NCBI GenBank assembly: GCA_963824595.1
Contig: CAWGPY010000003.1
Location: 124,001 to 188,000, forward strand
Direction of reading: 5' to 3'
DNA: 64,000 nt
From: Cybelea sp963824595
Lineage (GTDB): Bacteria; Vulcanimicrobiota; Vulcanimicrobiia; Vulcanimicrobiales; Vulcanimicrobiaceae
Below are positions 25,160-31,864 of the stretch, piece after piece; positions within the stretch are counted from its first letter, which is position 1, and each line of letters opens with the position of its first letter. Both the position numbers and the translations under genes were made by a program. Below the pieces are notes generated by a model, which saw only the letters and a list, made by a program, of their open reading frames with translations, ran no database searches and had not been told where the DNA came from.

Positions 25160-26904
25160 GCCGCGCCGCGCTTTCGCGCCACGAACGCGAGCACGTCGTC
25201 GAGCGGCCGCGCGTTGAGCACGTCGGCCTTGACGAGCCCCGCGCGCCGCGCCTGGCCCACGGCGAACTCGATTGCCGACAGATCCCCCGTGCGGTGCGCG
25301 TCGGAATCGAGCGCGAACGTGACGCCGAACGATTTGGCCTTTCGCGCCAGCGGCGCCGGAAGATCGAGGCGCGCGGCCTGGCCGTCGATCTCGAGGGCCG
25401 TACCCGTGCGCGCCGCGGCCGCGAACACCGCGTCGTAGTCGAACTCGTACCCGCTCGCCTGCAGCGAGCCCGCCGGACTGAAACGGCGCCCGGTCGGATG
25501 GCCGATGATCGTCACGTACGGATTCTCGCACGCGCGAATGAGCCGCGCCGTCATCTCCTCGCGCGATTGATGCGTCGCCGAGTGCACGGAGCCGATCACC
25601 ACGTCGAGCCGGGCGAGCACGTCGTCGTCGTAGTCGAGCGAGCCGTCGGGCAAGATGTCGACCTCGCTGGCACAGAGCGTGCGAATGCCGTGGCGCGCGC
25701 CGAGCTCGTTCGCAATCGCGCGCTGCTCGAGCAGCCGGTCGGGCGTCATGCCGAACCGCCGGCCGCGCCCCTGCGAGTGATCGCTGATCGCGTGGTACTC
25801 GTACCCGCGCGCCGCCGCCGTCGCGATCATCGCCTCGAGCGAGTCGTCGCCGTCGCTCCACGTCGAGTGCATGTGGAAGTCGCCGCGCAGGTCGCCGGCC
25901 TCCACGAGCTCGGGTATCGCGCCGGCCAGCGCGAGGTCGAGCTCGTCGAGTCCGCTGCGCAGCTCCGGCGGGATATACTGCATGCCGAGCGCGGCGTAGA
26001 CGCCGGCCTCGTCGGTGCACGTGATGACGTCGCCGGTCTCCAGGTTCAGAATCCCGTTCTCGCTGACGCGCAGGCTGGCGCGCACGGCGTGCTCGCGCAG
26101 CTTGATGTTGTGCTCGCGCGATCCGGTGAAGTGTTGCATCAGGTTACCATAGAGATGATCGGGCAGCACGCGCAAGTCGATCTGCAGTCCGCCCGCGAGC
26201 CAGATGCTGGCCTTCGTCGGCCCCTCCGCCAGCACTGCCTCCGCGCGCGACCACGCCGTGAAGTGCCCGATCACGCCCGCGGCGTCGTGCGACGTGCAGA
26301 CGAGATCGACGTCGCCGACGGTCACCTCGGCGCGGCGAAGGCTCCCCGCGATGGCGAATCGCGCGAGCGCCGGCCCCGCGCGCACGTAGTCCATTGCCTC
26401 GTGCGCGATCGCGAGCGCGAGCGGCAGCGGCGTCCGGTGCTGACGTCCTTTATATGCGAGGATGCCGCGCTTCCAGTTCTCGATCGTCTTCTTGCCCAGG
26501 CGCGGCACGCTCTCGAGCGCGCCCGACGCGATCGCCGACTCGAGGTCGGCGAGCGAGGCGATGCCGTACTCCGTGAAGAGCATCCCGGCCGTCTTCGTGC
26601 CGATGCCCGCGACGCCGAGCACCTCGAGCAGCGTCGGCGGGAAGCGTTCGTGCAGCGCCGCCAGCTGATCGGACGTGCCGGAGCGCACGAGCTGTTCCAC
26701 GACGGCGCCGATCGTCTTGCCGATCCCCGGGAGCTTCAGGTGCTCGCCGGCGGCGACGAGGTCCGCGAGCGGCGGAGCGTTCTCGACCGAGGCCGCGGCC
26801 TTTTCGTAGGCCGTGTATTTGTAGAACGAGTCGCCCGCCAGCTCCATGAGCGTACGAATCTCCAGCAGCTTCGCAGCGACTTCCGTATTCGAGAGCGATT
26901 GCAC
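25156..26904 (-). CDS. polX: PolX: family X DNA polymerase with PHP domain
   Basis: 582 residues from GTG 26904. This fits the usual length of about 570, and a longer start would run into the divergent gene. N-terminal helix-hairpin-helix region (LPGIGKTIGAVVEQLV, VAGIGTKTAGMLF), nucleotidyltransferase motif GSLRRAEVTVGDVDLVC with the third acidic residue in LQIDLRVL, then a PHP phosphoesterase domain (GDFHMHSTWSDGDDSLEAM, ISDHSQG, IIGHPTGR, DSDAHR). PolX fills short gaps in base-excision repair, and the PHP domain gives 3'-5' exonuclease and AP-endonuclease activity. It ends in a four-base overlap with the hydrolase gene. Confidence 0.94.
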   Translation of the reverse strand: MQSLSNTEVAAKLLEIRTLMELAGDSFYKYTAYEKAAASVENAPPLADLVAAGEHLKLPGIGKTIGAVVEQLVRSGTSDQLAALHERFPPTLLEVLGVAGIGTKTAGMLFTEYGIASLADLESAIASGALESVPRLGKKTIENWKRGILAYKGRQHRTPLPLALAIAHEAMDYVRAGPALARFAIAGSLRRAEVTVGDVDLVCTSHDAAGVIGHFTAWSRAEAVLAEGPTKASIWLAGGLQIDLRVLPDHLYGNLMQHFTGSREHNIKLREHAVRASLRVSENGILNLETGDVITCTDEAGVYAALGMQYIPPELRSGLDELDLALAGAIPELVEAGDLRGDFHMHSTWSDGDDSLEAMIATAAARGYEYHAISDHSQGRGRRFGMTPDRLLEQRAIANELGARHGIRTLCASEVDILPDGSLDYDDDVLARLDVVIGSVHSATHQSREEMTARLIRACENPYVTIIGHPTGRRFSPAGSLQASGYEFDYDAVFAAAARTGTALEIDGQAARLDLPAPLARKAKSFGVTFALDSDAHRTGDLSAIEFAVGQARRAGLVKADVLNARPLDDVLAFVARKRGAA

Positions 26905-26950
26905 GATAGTGTAGTGGTGTTGGCCGTACGTGCCGAATGATACTGCCCGG

Positions 26951-27490
26951 ATGCCACTCTTGCGCATGCGAGACGCGACGTTTTCGAGCGCGGCCGGGCC
27001 GGCCGGGCCGTTCGCCGTCAGTATCGAAGCCGGCGAGCGCGTCGCGCTGCAATGCGGATCGCCGAAGGAAGCGGCGATCGCCGCGCTCCTCGGCGCGGGC
27101 ATCGCGAAGGCCTCGAGCGGATCGGTGCTGATCGGCGACTACGATCCGCGAGTGCAGCCGGTCCACTGCAAACGCATCGCCGCATTCGTGCCGCACGAGC
27201 CGCTCGCGCTCGACGAGGCCGAGTTCGAACGGTATCTCGAGTATCGCGCCGCGCTTTGGGGCGTCGATCCGCGCCGCGCCGCCGCCGAGGCCGCGGTCTT
27301 GCAGCAACGGCTCGCCGGCGTGCACGAGGCGTTCGCCTATCCGCTGATCGGGGCGCTGATCGCGGCGCCCAAACTCGTCGTGCTCGACCGGCCGCAGCCC
27401 GTCTATGCGGCGCAGATCCTCGAGGCGGTCGCGGGCTGCGCGCTGTTCTCCACGCACGCCGGCGCCGGCGCCGCTGCGGCCTTCGCGTGA
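26951..27490 (+). CDS. Degenerate ABC-transporter ATPase-like protein
   Basis: 179 residues from ATG 26951 (GTG 26930 and ATG 26966 are alternatives). The order of elements is that of an ABC ATPase: an initial strand, SIEAGERVALQCG, the SSGSVLIGDYDPRVQ segment after the P-loop position, IAAFVPHEPLALDE (Q-loop region) and APKLVVLDRPQP (Walker B-like). The P-loop is broken: CGSPKEAAIAALL replaces GxxGxGKST with about three residues missing, and no LSGGQ signature is present. Nucleotide hydrolysis is unlikely. A GTGA overlap couples it to a membrane protein, so it may be a relic or a regulatory transporter subunit. Confidence 0.6.
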   Translation: MPLLRMRDATFSSAAGPAGPFAVSIEAGERVALQCGSPKEAAIAALLGAGIAKASSGSVLIGDYDPRVQPVHCKRIAAFVPHEPLALDEAEFERYLEYRAALWGVDPRRAAAEAAVLQQRLAGVHEAFAYPLIGALIAAPKLVVLDRPQPVYAAQILEAVAGCALFSTHAGAGAAAAFA

Positions 27491-28062
27491 CCGCGCGGGC
27501 GCTGGTCGGCGTGCTGCGCGCGCGGCTCTACGTGCAGCGCTACGCCGTCATCGCGGCCTGTGCCGCCGCGCTGGTCGCCGGATCGTTTGCGCCGCCGGGA
27601 CCGGCGGCGCCCGTGCTATTCTGCACGCTGCTCGGCATCGGGCTCGCGCTCGTGCAGAGCCCGGGCCTGCACCCGCACCTCGACCGCTGCGAACAGAGCG
27701 CGCCGCTCTTCGGCCGCGAGCTCGCGCGGGCGAAGGCGCTCGTGCCGTGCGTTGCCGCGGGGCTCGCGGTGTTCGCCTACGCCGGCGCCGCGTTGACGAG
27801 CGGCGCGGCCGGCGTGCCGGCGGCGTTGCTCGTCGCGCTGCCCGCCGTGTTGGCGAGCACGCTCGTCGCGCTTTCGGCGACGATCCGCCGCGGCGCGGCG
27901 CGGCTGCTCTACGTGCTGCTCGCGGTGGCGACCAGCGCGGCCGCCTACGCGCTCGCCGTCGCGGGGCGTTCGGTGTTGGCCGAGCTTGCGTTGTGCGCGA
28001 TCGTCGCGTTCCTCGCCCTTCGCCAATACGGCGAAGCGCTGGCGCGCTACGACCCGATCTGA
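27487..28062 (+). CDS. Hydrophobic membrane protein, possible ABC-2-like permease partner
   Basis: 191 residues from GTG 27487, overlapping the stop of the ABC-like gene. It has five or six hydrophobic stretches separated by short Arg-rich loops (QRYAVIAACAAALVAG, VLFCTLLGIGLALVQ, ALVPCVAAGLAVFAYAGAAL, AALLVALPAVLASTLVAL, LLYVLLAVATSAAAYAL). No specific family motif is recognised. Position and topology suggest the membrane half of the degenerate ABC pair. The 3' end overlaps the convergent pfpI-like gene by 16 bases. Confidence 0.55.
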   Translation: MTARALVGVLRARLYVQRYAVIAACAAALVAGSFAPPGPAAPVLFCTLLGIGLALVQSPGLHPHLDRCEQSAPLFGRELARAKALVPCVAAGLAVFAYAGAALTSGAAGVPAALLVALPAVLASTLVALSATIRRGAARLLYVLLAVATSAAAYALAVAGRSVLAELALCAIVAFLALRQYGEALARYDPI

Positions 28063-28613
28063 GCGGGCGCCGCGGTGGCGAGCTTTTCGAGCATCGCGCG
28101 ATTGAACTGCGAGATGTCGTCGCTGCCGCGGGTGGAGACCCAGTTGGAATCCGTCACGGTCGGCTGATCGCGATAGAGGCCGCCCGCGTTGCGAATGTCG
28201 TCGGCGATCGAGTGCACGCCGGTGACCTGACGTCCGCGGACGATCTGCGTGGAGATGAGCACCTGCGCTCCGTGGCCGATCGCGAACATCGGCTTCTTGA
28301 GCGTTTCGAACTCGCGCACGAACCGATGCACTTCCGGATCGGTCCGGATGCGGTCGGGCGAGGTTCCTCCCGGGATCAACAGCGCGTCGAAATCTTCGGC
28401 GGTGCAGTCGGCCACGAGCTCTTCCGCCCGCAGGGTCTGCCCTTCGTCGAGCCCGCGCTTTCCGCGAATGCGCTGACGCGAACGCTCGTCGACGCCGACG
28501 ATCGTCACGATGGCCCCCGCCTCTTCGAGCGCGCGGCGGGGCTCCGCCAGTTCGATCTCCTCGAACCCGTCGCCGATCAGCGCGGCGACGCGTTTTCCTT
28601 CTACTGCCTGCAT
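28047..28613 (-). CDS. DJ-1/PfpI-superfamily protein lacking the nucleophilic cysteine
   Basis: 188 residues. The fold is clear: VAALIGDGFEEIEL with the conserved Glu18, ALLIPGGTSPDRIRTDPEVHRFVREF, and the nucleophile elbow KPMFAIGHGAQVLIS. In PfpI, YhbO and DJ-1 relatives the elbow is A-I-C-H-G. Here codon 113 is GGC (Gly), so the protease, glyoxalase or deglycase chemistry of the family should be lost. His114 is kept. It may be a binding or structural homologue. No partner gene is evident. Confidence 0.83.
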   Translation of the reverse strand: MQAVEGKRVAALIGDGFEEIELAEPRRALEEAGAIVTIVGVDERSRQRIRGKRGLDEGQTLRAEELVADCTAEDFDALLIPGGTSPDRIRTDPEVHRFVREFETLKKPMFAIGHGAQVLISTQIVRGRQVTGVHSIADDIRNAGGLYRDQPTVTDSNWVSTRGSDDISQFNRAMLEKLATAAPAQIGS

Positions 28614-28677
28614 ATCGGCCCCGTAGATTCGCGCCGCTCCCTAGCGGACCTTCGCTGCCCCTCCCTGCAGGAGGGGT

Positions 28678-29448
28678 CTAGCCGAAGAGGCCCCGGACGA
28701 GGCCTCCGTCGACCGAGATCGTCTGCCCGGTCACGTACCGCGCCGGCTCGCTGCACAGGAACGCGGCCATCGGTGCGAATTGCTCCGGCGACGCGAAGTA
28801 ACCGACGGGCACTTCCTCCGCGGCCGCCCGCAGCTTGACCTCGTCGTTGCCGTACAGGGCGCGCAGGCGGTCGGTCTCTATGCGGCCGGTGGCGATCGCG
28901 TTCACCGTCACGCCGTCGCGCGCGACTTCGGTCGCGAGCGTCCGCAGCGCGGAGACCAAGCCCGTGCGAAACGCGTTCGAGAGGACGAGCGTGTCGATCG
29001 GCTGTTTGACCGAGCTGGAGGTCAGCGCGACGATGCGTCCCCACTTGTTGGCGCGCATCGCCGGCACGAGCGCCTCGAGGAGCACGAGCATACTGCGCAG
29101 CAGCAACCGGTACGCGCCGTCCCAGTCTTCGAGCAGCGTCTCGGTAAAGCGGCCCGCCTTCGGTCCGCCGCCGTTGAGCACGCCGATCGCGACGTCGCCG
29201 TATGCCGCGCGCACGCCGTCGAGCATCGAGGCGATGGAGCCGGGGTCGGTGAGGTCGAGCCGAAACGCGCGCGCGTCCTGCGCGCCGGCGTCGCGCGCCC
29301 GGCGCACGACGCCCTCGAGCCGCTCCTCGTCGCGGGCGGCCACCGCCAGCTTCACGCCCTCCCCGGCGAGCGCGAGGGCGACCGCCTCGCCGAGCCCCGA
29401 GCTCGCGCCCGTCACGAGAGCCGTCTTGCCGCGAATGCCAAAGTCCAT
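28678..29448 (-). CDS. SDR-family oxidoreductase with atypical active site
   Basis: 256 residues, Rossmann fold with TGASSGLGEAVALAL (14-28) for NAD(P), LNGGGPKAGRF in place of the usual NNAG, and the C-terminal SDGG-like VDGGLVRGLFG. After the catalytic-serine strand IVALTSSSVKQP the usual YxxxK is absent and the sequence reads LVLSNAFRTGLVSALR. A group of SDRs annotated as 3-oxoacyl-ACP reductase-like shares this LSNxxR pattern, so this is probably a subfamily trait and not damage. The substrate is unknown. Confidence 0.85.
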   Translation of the reverse strand: MDFGIRGKTALVTGASSGLGEAVALALAGEGVKLAVAARDEERLEGVVRRARDAGAQDARAFRLDLTDPGSIASMLDGVRAAYGDVAIGVLNGGGPKAGRFTETLLEDWDGAYRLLLRSMLVLLEALVPAMRANKWGRIVALTSSSVKQPIDTLVLSNAFRTGLVSALRTLATEVARDGVTVNAIATGRIETDRLRALYGNDEVKLRAAAEEVPVGYFASPEQFAPMAAFLCSEPARYVTGQTISVDGGLVRGLFG

Positions 29449-29481
29449 GCGTTTGCCATTGTGCGGCGGCGAGCGCGCACC

Positions 29482-29510
29482 TTGCGGGCCGGGCGCCGCT
29501 CTGGTATCCT
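29482..29510 (+). promoter_or_regulatory. Putative sigma-70-type promoter of rpsO
   Basis: TTGCGG (29482-29487) and TATCCT (29505-29510) are separated by 17 bases. The -10 is preceded by TGG, an extended -10 feature. They lie 70 bases before the rpsO start, in the only intergenic space available for its promoter. Confidence 0.5.
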
Positions 29511-29579
29511 AGGCCGGTCGCCGGGACGGTGGAGCAATCTGTACCCGAGCGAGACCATCCTGATCAAGGAGTTTCATTC

Positions 29580-29849
29580 GTGCCGCTCAGCAAAGAACAG
29601 AAGGCGGAGATCGCCTCCAAGTACGGCCGCGGGTCCAGCGACACCGGGTCGGCCGAAGTGCAGATCGCGATGCTCACGTCGTCGATCAATCATCTCACCG
29701 AGCACCTGAAGATTCACAAGAAAGATCACCACAGCCGCCGCGGCCTGTTATTGCAGGTCGGGCAGCGCCGCCGTCTGCTGAACTATCTCAGCGCAAAAGA
29801 TCTCGAGCGCTACCGCAGCCTCATCGGCGAACTCGGCCTGCGCCGCTAG
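29580..29849 (+). CDS. rpsO: 30S ribosomal protein S15
   Basis: 89 residues from GTG 29580 with AAGGAG eight bases upstream. The track of the family is unmistakable: KYGRGSSDTGSAEVQIAMLT, HLKIHKKDHHSRRGLL and LVGQRRRLLNYL-type text (LQVGQRRRLLNYLSAKD). S15 binds 16S rRNA at the junction of helices 20-22 and starts platform assembly. In many bacteria it represses its own mRNA and is followed by pnp. Here pnp is 2 kb away, with a minus-strand transketolase pair in between. Confidence 0.97.
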   Translation: MPLSKEQKAEIASKYGRGSSDTGSAEVQIAMLTSSINHLTEHLKIHKKDHHSRRGLLLQVGQRRRLLNYLSAKDLERYRSLIGELGLRR

Positions 29850-29865
29850 CACCGCCTCTCTTTTA

Positions 29866-29896
29866 TTGTCGCCCCGAGCGAGGCTCAGGGCGACAA
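29866..29896. terminator. Strong hairpin between rpsO and the transketolase pair
   Basis: TTGTCGCCC (29866-29874) pairs with GGGCGACAA (29888-29896). An inner GAGC/GCTC pair extends the stem to 13 bp with one mismatch. It overlaps the last codons of the minus-strand transketolase gene. No U-tract follows, but its position between convergent genes suits a bidirectional transcript end. Confidence 0.55.
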
Positions 29897-30904
29897 CTGC
29901 TTGCGTTTGAGCGCGCGGCGGACCGCGCCGGCGATTGCGTCGGCGCCCATGCCGTAGTACTCGATCAGCTCGGCCGGATCGCCGGATTGCCCGAACGTGT
30001 CCTCCACCCCGACCATCTCCATCGGCACGGGGTGGCGCTGCGCTAAGATTTCGGCGACGCGCGAGCCCATGCCGGCGTGTTTCTGGTGCTCCTCGACGGT
30101 CACGACGGCGCCGCACGCGCGCGCGGCGGCGACGATCGCCGCTTCGTCCATGGGCTTGACGGTGTGGTTATTGACGACGCGGCACTCGATGCCATCGTCC
30201 TTGGCGAGGCGGTCGGCGGCAATCAGCGCGTTGTAGACCAGGATGCCGCACGCAACGATCGCCACGTCGCCGCCCTCGCGGAACGTCTGCGCCTTGCCCA
30301 CGACGAACGGCGTCTCGCCGGTCGTGATGACCGCCGACTTCTCGCGGCCGAAGCGCAGGTAGACCGGGCCCCACATCTCCGAAAGCGCGAGCGCGGCCTT
30401 CTTCGTTTGCACCGCGTCGCACGGCACCACCACGGTCATGTGCGGGATCACGCGCATGATGGCGATGTCTTCGATCGCCTGATGCGTAGCGCCGTCGGGG
30501 CCGACGGAGACGCCGGCGTGCGCGCCGGCGATCTTCACGTTGGTTTCGTTGAGCGCCATGATCGTGCGCACTTGCTCCCACGAGCGACCGGGGTTGAACA
30601 TCGCGTAGCTGGCGATCCACGGAACCTTGCCCACCGCCGCGAGCCCGCCGGCCATCGCCACGAGCATCTGCTCGGAGACGCCGATCTCGATGTATTGCTC
30701 CGGATGCGCCTTGCGGAAGCCCTCGAAGCGCGTCGATTCCGCAAGGTCGGCGCAGATGCCGAGCACGTTGCGATCGCGCGTGCCCGCTTCGATCAAGCCC
30801 TCGCCGAACCCGTTGCGGGTCGGCACCTGCTTGACCTCGCCGCGATAATCCTCCAGGTGCATCTCGGCGGCGACGCCGTCGCGCAAACCCGTATCGCTAG
30901 CCAT
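29885..30904 (-). CDS. tktB: Transketolase, C-terminal subunit
   Basis: 339 residues: the pyrimidine-binding and C-terminal domains of a split transketolase. Seen are ATRNGFGEGL-type start text (PTRNGFGEGLIEAGTRD), the cofactor-activating Glu in YIEIGVSEQMLVAMAGGLA, FRYAMFNPGRSWEQVR-like SYAMFNPGRSWEQVRTIM, GAHAGVSVGPDGATHQAIEDIA and VVTVEEHQKHAGMGSRVAE. It works with the N-terminal subunit, whose gene overlaps it by eight bases, to move two-carbon units in the non-oxidative pentose phosphate pathway. Split transketolases are common in archaea and some bacterial phyla. Confidence 0.94.
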   Translation of the reverse strand: MASDTGLRDGVAAEMHLEDYRGEVKQVPTRNGFGEGLIEAGTRDRNVLGICADLAESTRFEGFRKAHPEQYIEIGVSEQMLVAMAGGLAAVGKVPWIASYAMFNPGRSWEQVRTIMALNETNVKIAGAHAGVSVGPDGATHQAIEDIAIMRVIPHMTVVVPCDAVQTKKAALALSEMWGPVYLRFGREKSAVITTGETPFVVGKAQTFREGGDVAIVACGILVYNALIAADRLAKDDGIECRVVNNHTVKPMDEAAIVAAARACGAVVTVEEHQKHAGMGSRVAEILAQRHPVPMEMVGVEDTFGQSGDPAELIEYYGMGADAIAGAVRRALKRKQLSP

Positions 30905-31754
30905 TGGCGACGATCTCCTTTCGCGCGGCCTCGAGCTCGTTCAGCGCCTGCTCGGCCTGCGCCGCATTCGGCGGCTTGCCGTGCCACGTGTAGTCGCCCT
31001 CCATATACGAGACGCCCTTGCCGGGCACGGTGTTCGCCACGATCACCTGCGGCTTGCCGACGCACTGCGTCGCGCGCTTCGCCGTCGCGATGAAATCCTC
31101 GATGTCGTTGCCGTCGCATTCGAGCACTTCCCAGTTGAAAGCGCGGTACTTGTCGGCGAACGGCTCGAGCGGCATCACGTCCTCGGTGCTGCCGTCGATC
31201 TGGATGAAGTTGCGGTCCACGATCGCGGTGAGGTTGTCGAGCTTGAACTTGGCGGCCGTCAGCACCGCCTCCCAATGCAAGCCGCACTGATGCTCCGCGT
31301 CCGACGTGACGACCCACACGCGAAAGTCGTTGCCGTCCATCTTCGCGCCCAGCGCCATGCCTGCGCCCTGCGCGAGCCCTTCGCCCAGCGGCCCCGACGT
31401 GGTCTCGGTGCCGGGCAGGCGCACGCGCTCGGGGTGGCCCTGCAGACGCGTGCCGAACTTGCGCAGCGTCAGCAGCTCCTCGAGCGGAAAGTAGCCGAAG
31501 TTCGCCATTGCGGAGTAGCGCACGGGCGCGATGTGGCCGCACGAAAGAATCAGGCGGTCGCGTTCGGGCCAATCCGGATTCTTCGGATCGTGGCGCATCA
31601 AGTGGCCGTAGAGCGCGGCGAAGACGTCAGACATGTCGAGCGGCCCGGCGGAGTGACCCGAGCCCGCGGCCAGCAGCGAACGAATGATGCCCTGACGCAC
31701 GTCGTTGGCCTTGAGCTTCAGCTCGGTCAAGCCGGCGGGGGTTAGGCTTTGCAT
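30897..31754 (-). CDS. tktA: Transketolase, N-terminal (thiamine-diphosphate-binding) subunit
   Basis: 285 residues from ATG 31754. The frame is open further upstream but without protein-like sequence. It contains GSGHSAGPLDMSDVFAALYG, the TPP diphosphate motif ending SDAEHQCGLHWEA (family GDGE-N, here SDAEHQ) and IVDRNFIQIDGSTED, plus SGPLGEGLAQGAGMALGAKMDG. The GDGE-to-SDAE change is usual for split-type enzymes. It is expressed with the C-terminal subunit and divergent from pnp, with 110 bases for both promoters. Confidence 0.93.
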   Translation of the reverse strand: MQSLTPAGLTELKLKANDVRQGIIRSLLAAGSGHSAGPLDMSDVFAALYGHLMRHDPKNPDWPERDRLILSCGHIAPVRYSAMANFGYFPLEELLTLRKFGTRLQGHPERVRLPGTETTSGPLGEGLAQGAGMALGAKMDGNDFRVWVVTSDAEHQCGLHWEAVLTAAKFKLDNLTAIVDRNFIQIDGSTEDVMPLEPFADKYRAFNWEVLECDGNDIEDFIATAKRATQCVGKPQVIVANTVPGKGVSYMEGDYTWHGKPPNAAQAEQALNELEAARKEIVANG

Positions 31755-31864
31755 GGGAGCCGTAATACCAGCCTGGTGCGGGAGGAACCTACAAATGAAG
31801 GTCGCGCGCGGCGAGGGCCCGAAGCCCGCCCAAACAATAAAATAAGAAGTTATTAGGAGATACT

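Noticed and set aside
24395..26020. A 541-residue hydrolase with a long N-terminal extension.
   Set aside because: The extension is the antisense-free shadow of polX in another frame of the same strand. The hydrolase fold starts at GTG 25159, which overlaps the polX stop.
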